Shown here piece after piece: positions 19,129-27,662 of a stretch of DNA of 64,000 nucleotides. Under the pieces are notes generated by a model, which had not been told where the DNA came from, ran no database searches, and saw only the letters and a list, made by a program, of their open reading frames with translations. Location of the stretch: NCBI RefSeq assembly GCF_025770765.1, contig NZ_JANZKY010000008.1, positions 178,013-242,012 on the forward strand, written 5' to 3'. Source of the stretch: Propionivibrio soli (lineage in GTDB: Bacteria > Pseudomonadota > Gammaproteobacteria > Burkholderiales > Rhodocyclaceae). Each line of letters starts with the position of its first letter. The first letter of the stretch is position 1. Position numbers and translations under genes: made by a program.

Positions 19129-20310
19129 ATGACCATTGACGACAAAAGGGACGGAGTGCCACCACGACAGTTCGTGCGCACGGGGCATTCATTGGCTTCC
19201 GACGCGCGGCAGGCCGTACGCGAATTCCATGCCGCCGTGGCACAAGACGAGTGCGAGCTCGTCGTTTTCTTCTGCTCCAGCCATTACGATCTCGATGCGT
19301 TGGCCAGCGAAATGAAGCTCCGTTTTCCCGGCGTACGCGTCGTCGGCTGCACCACGGCCGGCGAGATCGGCCCATCCGGCTATCGCGATCACAGTCTTTC
19401 CGGGATCAGTTTTCCCACCGGCTCTTTCAAGGCGGCCGTCGGGCTCTTCGAAGGCCTGCAGGATTTCAGCATTGCCGAGGGTCAGGCGTTCGCTCGCACA
19501 CTGTTGCTGCAGATCGAAAACACCTCGGCAGCACCGGACGTGGCTAATGTGTTCGCCTTCCTGATGGTCGACGGGCTGTCCGTACGCGAGGAGCCGGTGG
19601 TGCACACGTTTCAAACCGCCCTTGCCCGTATCCCGCTGATCGGCGGTTCTGCGGCGGACGACTTGGAGTTCAAACGCACACGTGTCTATCACGGCGACCG
19701 CTTTCATGATGACAGCGCTGTGCTGGTGCTGATCAGCACGCCGTTTCCTTTCCGCGTCTTCAAGACCCAGCATTTCGTAAGCAGCAAGGAACGGCTCGTG
19801 GTGACGGAGGCCGACCCATCGCGGCGCCTCGTCAAGGAGGTCAACGGCTTGCCGGCTGCCGAAGAGTATGCGCGAGTGATCGGCGTGCCGAAGGAGAATC
19901 TGGGGGCTTTCAACTTCGCCAGTTCGCCGGTCGTTGTGATCCTCGACGGGACGGACTATGTGCGCTCGATCCAGAGAGCCAATCCGGACGGCAGCTTGAC
20001 TTTCTTCTGCGCCATCGAGGAAGGCCTGGTGCTCCGGGTCGCGCACGGCGTGGATCTGCTCGACAACCTGAATCGCACCTTCGCCGGCCTCGTGCAGGAA
20101 ATCGGGCCGCCGCAAGCGGTGCTCGCCTGCGATTGCGTTTTGCGCAACATCGAGATCGCGCAATCGGGGCTAAAAAGCGAGGTCAGCCGGCTGTTCGACG
20201 AACATCACGTCGTCGGCTTCAGCACCTACGGCGAACAGTTCCGGGGCGTGCATGTCAATCAGACGTTGACGGGTATCGCACTCGGAACGCGCGGGAGCGA
20301 CGATGCCTGA
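19129..20310 (+). CDS. FIST-domain sensory protein
   Basis: A 393-aa cytoplasmic protein covering FIST_N (about 30-225: VVFFCSSHYDLDALASEM, VVGCTTAGEIGPSGYRDHSLSG, IPLIGGSAADDLEF) and FIST_C (about 225-370: EYARVIGVPKENL, then VLACDCVLRN, and GFSTYGEQFRGVHVNQTLTGIAL). FIST domains are predicted to sense small ligands, possibly amino acids, in signal transduction. The ATG at 19129 follows AGGGAGG. Its 3' end overlaps the histidine kinase gene by 8 bp, so the two almost certainly form one sensory unit with sensor and kinase on separate chains. Confidence 0.92.
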   Translation: MTIDDKRDGVPPRQFVRTGHSLASDARQAVREFHAAVAQDECELVVFFCSSHYDLDALASEMKLRFPGVRVVGCTTAGEIGPSGYRDHSLSGISFPTGSFKAAVGLFEGLQDFSIAEGQAFARTLLLQIENTSAAPDVANVFAFLMVDGLSVREEPVVHTFQTALARIPLIGGSAADDLEFKRTRVYHGDRFHDDSAVLVLISTPFPFRVFKTQHFVSSKERLVVTEADPSRRLVKEVNGLPAAEEYARVIGVPKENLGAFNFASSPVVVILDGTDYVRSIQRANPDGSLTFFCAIEEGLVLRVAHGVDLLDNLNRTFAGLVQEIGPPQAVLACDCVLRNIEIAQSGLKSEVSRLFDEHHVVGFSTYGEQFRGVHVNQTLTGIALGTRGSDDA

Positions 20311-21463
20311 CGATGCATGGTGCTCCGATCCGGATACACGCGAACAAGCGTTGCGCGCCGAGATCGCCCGTCTCAACAAGATGGTAAACGCTCTGATGAA
20401 CCGGGCGGAACGGAGCACCCAGGGCTCGGACTTCGGCCTCTTCCAGACGGCAATCGTGCTCGAAGGGCAGGTCCGCTCACGAACCGAAGCGCTCGAAGCG
20501 GCTTTGCACGAAAACGAGAGGATCAATCGGGCCCTGCAGTACACGAAGGCCCAGATGGAAATCGAGATCGAGGACCGCAAGCGTGCGCTCGTGGAACTCG
20601 AGCACGAAAAGGAAGAGCAGCGCGCCTTGATCCAGAAGCTCGAGGAAGCGCACAACCAACTACTGCAGTCCGAGAAGCTGGCTTCGATCGGCCAGCTTGC
20701 CGCCGGTGTCGCGCACGAGATCAACAACCCCATCGGTTTCGTGAATTCCAATCTCGGGACATTGAAGTCGTATGTCGACGATCTGCTCCAGCTCATCGGC
20801 CTGTACGAAGAAAGCCAATCGCAACAGGCGTGCGAACCCTCGCTGCAACAAGCGATCGCCGACCAGCGTCGGCGCATGGACTTCGAATACCTGCGCGACG
20901 ACATCGGCAAACTGATTGCTAAATCCATCGATGGTACGGCGCGCGTCCGCCGCATCGTGCATGATCTGCGCGACTTTTCGCGGCTCGACAGCAACGACTG
21001 GGTGTGGGCCGACCTGCACGCCGGGTTGGAGAGCACGCTCAACGTGGTGTGGAACGAGCTGAAGTTCAAGGCCGAGGTGGTGCGCGAATTCGGGACGCTC
21101 CCGCTCGTCCAATGCCTGCCATCGCAGCTCAATCAGGTTTTCATGAACATGCTGGTCAACGCCGCGCAAGCCATCGCGGAGCGCGGAAGGATCACCCTAC
21201 GCAGCGGACAGCAGGGCGATCAGGTGTGGATATCGATCGCCGACACCGGCGCCGGCATTGCGCCCGAGCTGATGACGAAGATCTTCGACCCGTTCTTTAC
21301 GACCAAACCCGTGGGCAAGGGGACGGGCCTCGGACTGTCGGTTTCCTATGGGATCGTTCAGAAGCACGGCGGGCGTATCGACGTTGAGAGTACGGCAGGT
21401 GAGGGAACGACCTTCACGATCTGGCTGCCGGTAAAGCGGCCGATCGAAGCGTCGGGGAGCTGA
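20303..21463 (+). CDS. Soluble sensor histidine kinase paired with the FIST protein
   Basis: A 386-aa kinase without membrane segments. Residues about 10-125 form a long coiled coil ([20 protein letters not shown], then [21 protein letters not shown]). The H-box is [20 protein letters not shown] with phospho-acceptor His138. The ATP-binding domain is complete: N-box [13 protein letters not shown]1 DTGAGI, F-box DPFFTTKP and G2 GTGLGLS. No sensor domain is present on this chain, which fits signal input from the FIST partner. No response regulator gene adjoins it, so the output partner is unknown. Confidence 0.93.
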   Translation: MPDDAWCSDPDTREQALRAEIARLNKMVNALMNRAERSTQGSDFGLFQTAIVLEGQVRSRTEALEAALHENERINRALQYTKAQMEIEIEDRKRALVELEHEKEEQRALIQKLEEAHNQLLQSEKLASIGQLAAGVAHEINNPIGFVNSNLGTLKSYVDDLLQLIGLYEESQSQQACEPSLQQAIADQRRRMDFEYLRDDIGKLIAKSIDGTARVRRIVHDLRDFSRLDSNDWVWADLHAGLESTLNVVWNELKFKAEVVREFGTLPLVQCLPSQLNQVFMNMLVNAAQAIAERGRITLRSGQQGDQVWISIADTGAGIAPELMTKIFDPFFTTKPVGKGTGLGLSVSYGIVQKHGGRIDVESTAGEGTTFTIWLPVKRPIEASGS

Positions 21464-21679
21464 ATCGTCGCCAGCTGTTGTCGGCGTTCTCCGACCTGGA
21501 GCCCCGACCCGCGGGTGAAACCCATCCCTCGGCGGCATTGCCGTGCAAGGCTCCGGCGTACTCCAGCCCGGTTCTAATTGCCGCCATCACGATTACTGAT
21601 TGGACGCGCCCATACCGGAAACCTACCATCGGATTGCTGCATTTTCTTCCCTTCCACTTTTGTTTTCGAAGGATCCATC

Positions 21680-22684
21680 ATGAAAAAAGCAATTCGGGTG
21701 CTGTGTGGGGTCGCGGTAGCGGCCGCCATGCTCGGGTCAGCACAGGCGCAAACACCGTCCAAGAAGCTCGTCGTTTATTGTCCGCATCCCCTCGTCTTCA
21801 TCGAGCCGATCGTGAAGAAGTTCGAGGCGGAAACCGGCATCCGCGCGGAAGTCGTCGCCGCAGGTACGGGCGAACTGCTCAAGCGCGTCGAGGCGGAAAC
21901 CTCCAACCCGCTGGCCGACGTGATGTGGGGCGGCTCGATGTCCACTCTCGAACCCTCGCGCAAGTTCTTTGAAACCTATCGCACGCCCGAAGAATCCGGC
22001 TTCTTCGACAACCTCAAGAACACCGACGGCCGCGTCACGGCGTTCACTCAGATCCCGAGCGTGATCATGGTGAACACCAAGCTGATCGGCAACATCAAGG
22101 TCGAGGGCTATCAGGACGTTCTTAACCCCGCACTCAAGGGCAAGATCGCTTTTGCCGATCCGTCCAAGTCGTCCTCGTCGTTCGAACACCTGATCAACAT
22201 GCTCTACGCGATGGGCAAGGGCGACCCGGACAAGGGCTGGTCCTATGTTGAAGCCCTCGCCAAGAACCTCGACGGCAAGCTGCTCTCCGGTTCCTCCGCC
22301 GTCTACAAGGGTGTCGCCGATGGCGAATACACGGTCGGCCTGACCTTCGAAGAAGGCGCGGCAACGTACGTGAAATCGAAGGCTCCGGTGAAGATCGTCT
22401 ACATGAACGAAGGCGTGATCTCGCAGACCGACGGCTCAGCGATCATCAAAGGCGCCAAGAACCTCGAAAACGCGAAGAAGTTCATCGACTTTCTCTCCAG
22501 CAAGGAGACGCAGACGATGATCGCGACGCAGCTCAACCGCCGCTCCGTGCGCAAGGACGCGCCGGCGACCGACGGGTTGGCCCCGATGGCGAGCATCAAG
22601 TTGATCAAGGGCAACGACGAAGTCGTGAACAAGAGCAAGCGCCTCTGGCTCGAGAAGTTCAAGGACATCTACACCAGCCAGTAA
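21680..22684 (+). CDS. ABC transporter substrate-binding protein, AfuA/PhnS-like (first importer)
   Basis: A 334-aa periplasmic binding protein with a signal peptide (about 1-23, ending GSAQAQ). The mature part starts KKLVVYCPHPLVFIEPIVKKFEAETG and has LADVMWGGSM, a block typical of binding proteins for phosphonates and sugar phosphates. It would be called iron-binding by simple family assignment. I do not see the tandem Tyr pair that coordinates Fe3+ in FbpA, so an organic phosphate ligand is more likely; this is inference. The ATG at 21680 was chosen for the leader. A hairpin follows its stop before the ATPase gene. Confidence 0.85.
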   Translation: MKKAIRVLCGVAVAAAMLGSAQAQTPSKKLVVYCPHPLVFIEPIVKKFEAETGIRAEVVAAGTGELLKRVEAETSNPLADVMWGGSMSTLEPSRKFFETYRTPEESGFFDNLKNTDGRVTAFTQIPSVIMVNTKLIGNIKVEGYQDVLNPALKGKIAFADPSKSSSSFEHLINMLYAMGKGDPDKGWSYVEALAKNLDGKLLSGSSAVYKGVADGEYTVGLTFEEGAATYVKSKAPVKIVYMNEGVISQTDGSAIIKGAKNLENAKKFIDFLSSKETQTMIATQLNRRSVRKDAPATDGLAPMASIKLIKGNDEVVNKSKRLWLEKFKDIYTSQ

Positions 22685-22698
22685 GCGGCAACGCCCGC

Positions 22699-22718
22699 GG
22701 CGCCGGCGATCCGGCGCC
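22699..22718 (+). promoter_or_regulatory. Perfect hairpin after the first binding-protein gene
   Basis: GGCGCCGG and CCGGCGCC form an 8-bp all-G/C stem with the loop CGAT, starting 15 nt after the stop codon. No U-run follows, so it probably stabilises the upstream mRNA or partly blocks read-through rather than ending transcription. Confidence 0.5.
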
Positions 22719-22809
22719 CTGAACATGGCGCGGGGAGTGGCCGATGGCCGCCTCGCGCCCGTCCCGGGAGCCCTGTATTCCCGCCGGTCCAAGCATTTGG
22801 AGAAATTCC

Positions 22810-24009
22810 GTGAGTGTATCGATCCATGTAGAAAACGTAGTCAAGAAATACGGCGAAGTCACGATCATTCCCGACCTCTCGGTGGACATCGAGAACGGCG
22901 AGTTCTTTACTCTCCTCGGCCCGTCCGGTTGCGGCAAGACGACGCTGCTGCGCATGATCGCCGGCTTCAACAGCATCGAGGCCGGCAAGATCCGCTTCGA
23001 CGACGAGGTCATCAACGCCATCCCGGCGCACAAGCGCAACATCGGCATGGTGTTCCAAAACTACGCGATCTTTCCGCATCTCACGGTCAGGAAAAACGTC
23101 GAGTACGGCTTGCAGTTCCGCGAGCTGTCGAAAGACGAAAAGACGCGCCGAGTCGAAGAAATGCTCAAGACGGTGCGCATTGAGGAATACCAGGACCGCT
23201 TGCCAGAAAGGCTTTCCGGCGGTCAGCAGCAGCGGGTGGCGCTCGCTCGCGCGATCGTGGTGCACCCGAGCGTGCTGCTCATGGATGAGCCGCTCTCGAA
23301 CCTGGATGCGAAACTGCGCGTCGAAATGCGCGGAGCCATCCGCGACATCCAGAAGAAAGTCGGCATCACCACGGTTTACGTAACGCACGACCAGGAAGAG
23401 GCGCTCTGTATCTCGGACCGTATCGCGGTCATGCGCGAAGGCGTCATCCAGCAGATCGACGCGCCGCAAGTCATCTACTCGCGCCCGAGCAACATTTTTG
23501 TCGCCACATTCATCGGCCACTCGAATCTCTTCAAGACCACGCTTGCCGGCCAGGAATTGCGCTTCACTCCCGATTATGCCGTCAACATGGGCGGCCACGT
23601 TCGCAAGGACGCGCCGGCGGGCGCCACGGTGACGGGCGTGCGGCCGGAGGAATTCCATCTTTCCGAGTCCGGCCGCGGCTTGCCCGCCCGCGTGGTCAAA
23701 ACAACCTTCCTCGGCCGGTACGTAAACTACGAGTTGGCCTTTACCACCGCCGGTCTCCTTCCCGACCAGGCCGCGATTGAATTCTCACAGGACATCGGCA
23801 CGGCGAAGACGATTTACCAGCCGGGCGACATGGTGTACCTCGAAGTGAACCCGGAGAAGATCAACGTGTTCACAACCGGCGGCGATACGCTGATGCGCGA
23901 CGCCAAGGCGGGCTCGGTCATCCGCCTCGCAACGCATACGGGGCACGCAGACGTCGGCCGTCAAGGAGAACGCGCCGATGGCACCGTCAGCGCGGGAGCC
24001 GGGTCATGA
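22810..24009 (+). CDS. ABC importer ATPase (first importer)
   Basis: A 399-aa MalK/PotA-type ATPase. Walker A is GPSGCGKTT, Q-loop VFQNYAIFPHLTVRKNVEYG, signature LSGGQQQRVALARA, Walker B VLLMDEPLSNLD with intact catalytic Glu, and H-loop YVTHDQEEAL. A C-terminal TOBE-like regulatory domain covers about residues 245-375. The start is the GTG at 22810 with GGAGA upstream; no upstream start gives a better N-terminus. The stop overlaps the permease start (ATGA). It drives the permease encoded next, and could also serve the second importer, whose own ATPase lacks the catalytic Glu. Confidence 0.92.
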   Translation: MSVSIHVENVVKKYGEVTIIPDLSVDIENGEFFTLLGPSGCGKTTLLRMIAGFNSIEAGKIRFDDEVINAIPAHKRNIGMVFQNYAIFPHLTVRKNVEYGLQFRELSKDEKTRRVEEMLKTVRIEEYQDRLPERLSGGQQQRVALARAIVVHPSVLLMDEPLSNLDAKLRVEMRGAIRDIQKKVGITTVYVTHDQEEALCISDRIAVMREGVIQQIDAPQVIYSRPSNIFVATFIGHSNLFKTTLAGQELRFTPDYAVNMGGHVRKDAPAGATVTGVRPEEFHLSESGRGLPARVVKTTFLGRYVNYELAFTTAGLLPDQAAIEFSQDIGTAKTIYQPGDMVYLEVNPEKINVFTTGGDTLMRDAKAGSVIRLATHTGHADVGRQGERADGTVSAGAGS

Positions 24010-25661
24010 AACTGTCCGCCTCTTCCCGCGACTTCTGGTTCTGGGCGACGCTGGTCATCGCCGGACTGTTCATTCTGTTCCTCGTCTATCCGCTCTTCTC
24101 GCTTTTCGCCAGCAGCTTCCTGGATTCCGAGACCGGCAGTATGACGCTCTCGCACTACGCGGCCTTCTTCAAGAAGCGGTATTACTACCGGGCCTTGCTC
24201 AATAGCTTGAGCGTGACGTCCTGCGTAACGGTTCTGGCGATCCTCATCGGTGCGCCGATGGCCTACCTCACCTCCGCCTTCAACATTCGCGGCAAGCGGC
24301 TCATCGATGTGCTGGTCATCATCTCGATGCTCTCGCCTCCGTTCATCGGCGCCTATTCGTGGATTCTGCTCGGCGGCCGCAGCGGCCTCGTCACGAAGTT
24401 CTTCTCCGAGCAGCTTGGCATCAGCGTGCCGACGATCTACGGCTTCACGGGTATCCTGCTCGTACTCACGCTGAAGCTGTACCCGTTCGTGTACCTCTAC
24501 GTCTCAGGTGCCCTGAAGAGCATTGACGTCTCGCTCAGCGAAGCGGCCGAAAGCCTGGGATGCAACCCGATCAAGAAGGTGTTCACGATTGTGCTGCCGC
24601 TGATCACGCCAACCGTCCTTGCCGGTGGCCTGCTCGTCTTCATGAACGCTTTGGCGGACTTCGGTACGCCGATGCTGATCGGCGAAGGCTTCGTCGTCAT
24701 GCCTGTACTGATCTACTCCGAGTTCGTCAGCGAAATGGGCGGCCAAGCCAATTTCGCAGCGGCGCTGGCGGCGATCATGGTGGTCATCACGTGCCTGATC
24801 TTCCTCGGCCAGAAATACGTGGTGAACAAGAAGTCCTTCACGATGAGCGCGCTGCGGCCGATGAAACCGACTGACCTCGCGCCGGTTCCCAACGTTTTCG
24901 CGCATACCTTCATCTACGCGCTGGTGTTCCTCTCGATCATTCCCCAGCTCACGGTCATCTACACCTCGTTCATGAACGTGAATGGCGTGATGTTCGCTCC
25001 AGGCTTCTCGCTCGACAGCTATCGCATCATCTTCGACAAGCTGGGCGCGGCCATCACGAACACGTACCTGTACGGGCTCGCCGCCATCGTGGCGATCGTG
25101 CTTCTCGGCATGTTCATCGCCTACCTGGCGACACGGCGACGGAACCTGGTCACGTCGATCATCGACACCTTCACGATGTTCCCGTACATCATCCCGGGTT
25201 CGGTGCTCGGCATCACCTTGCTGCTGGCGTTCAACAAGCCGCCGGTGATCCTGAGCGGCACCGCGATCATCATCATCCTGGCCTTTGTTGTGCGCCGGCT
25301 GCCCTACACTTTGCGCTCAAGCGCGGCGATCCTCTACCAGATTAGCCCGAGCGTTGAGGAAGCGTCGATCAGCCTTGGCTGTTCGCCGATGAAGACCTTC
25401 TTCAAGGTGACGGCAATCATGATGCTGCCCGGCGTGCTCGCGGGCGCCATCCTGAGCTGGATCACGGTGATCAACGAGCTAAGCGCGTCGGTAATTCTCT
25501 ACACAGGAGAAACGCGCACGATGTCGGTGGCGATTTACACGGAGGTCATCCGCGCCAGCTACGGGACGGCCGCCGCCTTGTCGTCGGTGCTCACGGTAAC
25601 AACGATCATTTCGCTGCTCATCTTCTTCAAGCTTTCCGGAAACCGGGAACTGTCGATGTAG
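24006..25661 (+). CDS. ABC importer permease, fused double domain (first importer)
   Basis: A 551-aa inner-membrane protein containing two tandem binding-protein-dependent permease domains (about 55-270 and 330-545), each with an EAA loop: LSEAAESLGCNPIKKVFTIVLPLI, and VEEASISLGCSPMKTFFKVTAIMML. About 12 hydrophobic segments are expected. This FbpB/AfuB-type fusion means a single chain forms the channel. It is translationally coupled to the ATPase gene (4-bp overlap) and followed 40 bp later by the HAD phosphatase gene. Confidence 0.92.
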   Translation: MKLSASSRDFWFWATLVIAGLFILFLVYPLFSLFASSFLDSETGSMTLSHYAAFFKKRYYYRALLNSLSVTSCVTVLAILIGAPMAYLTSAFNIRGKRLIDVLVIISMLSPPFIGAYSWILLGGRSGLVTKFFSEQLGISVPTIYGFTGILLVLTLKLYPFVYLYVSGALKSIDVSLSEAAESLGCNPIKKVFTIVLPLITPTVLAGGLLVFMNALADFGTPMLIGEGFVVMPVLIYSEFVSEMGGQANFAAALAAIMVVITCLIFLGQKYVVNKKSFTMSALRPMKPTDLAPVPNVFAHTFIYALVFLSIIPQLTVIYTSFMNVNGVMFAPGFSLDSYRIIFDKLGAAITNTYLYGLAAIVAIVLLGMFIAYLATRRRNLVTSIIDTFTMFPYIIPGSVLGITLLLAFNKPPVILSGTAIIIILAFVVRRLPYTLRSSAAILYQISPSVEEASISLGCSPMKTFFKVTAIMMLPGVLAGAILSWITVINELSASVILYTGETRTMSVAIYTEVIRASYGTAAALSSVLTVTTIISLLIFFKLSGNRELSM

Positions 25662-25701
25662 ACGGCAGACGAAAGACAAGTACGATTTTTGGGGAGAATG
25701 G

Positions 25702-26565
25702 ATGGGCAAGTTTGATGGCTACGTGCTGGTTTCCGATTTCGACGGCACGCTGATCGACCACCAGCACAGCGTCTCGCCCGAGAATGTGCGCGCCGTCCGC
25801 CGCTTCATCGCGGAGGGCGGCCGTTTTCTCGGTGCAACGGGGCGCACCGAATTGAATGTGATTCCCTTTGCAGAAGGGTTGCCGATGACTTCGCCGTGGA
25901 TTCTCTACAACGGCGCCGCCATCTACGACTGGTCCACTGGCCGCTTCATCTACAAGGCGGTCCTCGATCGGCCGCTTACGGAGGCCTTTCTGCGCAAAGT
26001 GATGGCAAAGTTCCCGGGCGTCAATGTGCAGGTCTTCATGGGTGGGCCTTTCGCACAGGTGAACCCGAGCGCACGGCCGGACACGTTGGCCGTTCGCGAA
26101 GCTCAGTATTTCGAGAACAAGCCGCTCGAGGCCATCGTCGACGACTGGCTGAAAGTGCTGTTCTGCACCGACCTTCCCGAGGAAATCGCTGCCATCGAAG
26201 CGATGCTGGGCGAAGATCCCTTGGGGACGCAGGTGCACAAGACGCATTCCGGTGCCCGCTACTTCGAGCTGACGGCCCCCGGCGTCACCAAAGGTTCCGC
26301 ACTAAAGTGGCTGAAGGAAAAGTTGCAGCCGACACCACGTTGTGTCGTTGCCATCGGCGACTATACGAATGACGTTGAGATGCTGTGCGAGGCGGACATC
26401 GCCGCAGCGCCGGAAAGTGCGCTGGCCGAAGTGAAGGCCTACGCCGACATCATCACGAACGGCCATACCGAAAGCGCCATCGCCGACCTCATCGACCGCC
26501 TCGAATCCTACGACTGTGCGTCAGGCGGTTCCCGGGCGATAATCTCTCCGGCCACCACCGGCTAG
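25702..26565 (+). CDS. HAD-family hydrolase, Cof/sugar-phosphatase type
   Basis: A 287-aa cytosolic HAD enzyme with a C2 cap. Motif I is VLVSDFDGTLID with nucleophile Asp12 and acid Asp14, followed by GRFLGATGR (motif II region). Lys of the KGSALKWLKEKL block is motif III, and GDYTNDVEML is motif IV. Cof-type enzymes dephosphorylate sugar phosphates and similar metabolites. Its place between two importers of the organophosphate-like branch suggests it removes phosphate from the imported compound. That is inference; the substrate is not evident. The ATG at 25702 follows GGGGAGA. Confidence 0.9.
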   Translation: MGKFDGYVLVSDFDGTLIDHQHSVSPENVRAVRRFIAEGGRFLGATGRTELNVIPFAEGLPMTSPWILYNGAAIYDWSTGRFIYKAVLDRPLTEAFLRKVMAKFPGVNVQVFMGGPFAQVNPSARPDTLAVREAQYFENKPLEAIVDDWLKVLFCTDLPEEIAAIEAMLGEDPLGTQVHKTHSGARYFELTAPGVTKGSALKWLKEKLQPTPRCVVAIGDYTNDVEMLCEADIAAAPESALAEVKAYADIITNGHTESAIADLIDRLESYDCASGGSRAIISPATTG

Positions 26566-26603
26566 GAACCCCGCGGCACCGGCGCGGGAAGAAACAGGAC
26601 GCA

Positions 26604-27662
26604 ATGGGTAAGCTCAAGGACTACCTGCCGGGTATCGGGCTAGGGGCGCTGGTTTTCGCTTCCCTCTTTGGTTTCGCCCTGTCCAACACGGCGCACGCGC
26701 AGGCGCGCCGGCTCAACGTCGTCTGTTCGGTGCAGATCGAGTGGTGCGAGCTCGTGCGCAACGAGTATCAGCGCGTTTCCGGCGTACGCATGACGATGAT
26801 CCACCGCAGCAGCATCGAGGCACTCGCCATGCTGCTCGCCGAACGCAACAACCCGCGCACCGACGTCTGGTTCGGCGGAACTGGCGATCCGCATCTGCAG
26901 GCCGCCGAGCGCGGCCTCACGCTCGAATACCGGTCACCCATCCTCGACGATCTGCAGCCCTGGGCGCAGGCGCAGGCCCGCCGTGCGGGATACCGCACCG
27001 TTGGACTCTATTCCGGCGTACTGGGCTTCGCGTTCCGCCCGGACCAACTCAAGCGTATCGGTGCGGAACCGCCGCGCTGCTGGCGCGACCTGCTCGCCGA
27101 GCCATTCAGGCAGCAGGTGATGATGGGCAATCCGACGTCGTCCGGCACGGGGTACATGATCATCTCGGCCTTGACGCAACTCTTCGGCGAAGAGGCGGGC
27201 AACGACTACTTGAAGCGCCTGCACAAGAACGTCGCCCAGTACACGCATGGCGGCCGCGGCAGCATCGAAAACATCGTGCGCGGCGAAGGTTCGGTAGCCA
27301 TTGGTTTCATGCACGACGCGATTGCTGCCCGCGAGCGGGGCGCCGACCTGGAGTTCGAGTCTCCATGCGAAGGCACGGTCGCCGAGATCGGTTCGCTGTC
27401 GCTGATCGCCGGCGCTGCGAATCTCGATGAAGCCAAGCGCTTTTATGAATGGGCGCTCAGCGCGGAGGCGCAGACGTTGGCGCGAAAGGTGGGAGCTTTT
27501 CAGTACCCGTCGAACAAGCACGTGGCACCGGAGGCGCGCATTCTCGACCCAAGCCAGACCTTGCTCACGCCCTACGACCATCGACGCTTCGGATCGTCGC
27601 AGATCCGCAAACGACTGCTTTCCCGCTGGATCAACGAAATCAATGTACCGCAGAACGACTGA
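26604..27662 (+). CDS. ABC transporter substrate-binding protein, AfuA/PhnS-like (second importer)
   Basis: A 352-aa binding protein with a signal or anchor segment (about 9-34, IGLGALVFASLFGFALSNTAHAQ). The mature part begins RRLNVVCSVQIEWCELVRNEY and carries NNPRTDVWFGGTGDPHLQAAE, the same D-V-W-x-G-G block as the first importer, then GNPTSSGTGYMI and GGRGSIENIVRGEGSVAIGFMHD. No Fe-binding Tyr pair is evident. The ATG at 26604 gives the leader. It overlaps the permease gene by 20 bp, unlike the other binding-protein genes in the window, which are followed by stem-loops. Confidence 0.87.
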   Translation: MGKLKDYLPGIGLGALVFASLFGFALSNTAHAQARRLNVVCSVQIEWCELVRNEYQRVSGVRMTMIHRSSIEALAMLLAERNNPRTDVWFGGTGDPHLQAAERGLTLEYRSPILDDLQPWAQAQARRAGYRTVGLYSGVLGFAFRPDQLKRIGAEPPRCWRDLLAEPFRQQVMMGNPTSSGTGYMIISALTQLFGEEAGNDYLKRLHKNVAQYTHGGRGSIENIVRGEGSVAIGFMHDAIAARERGADLEFESPCEGTVAEIGSLSLIAGAANLDEAKRFYEWALSAEAQTLARKVGAFQYPSNKHVAPEARILDPSQTLLTPYDHRRFGSSQIRKRLLSRWINEINVPQND

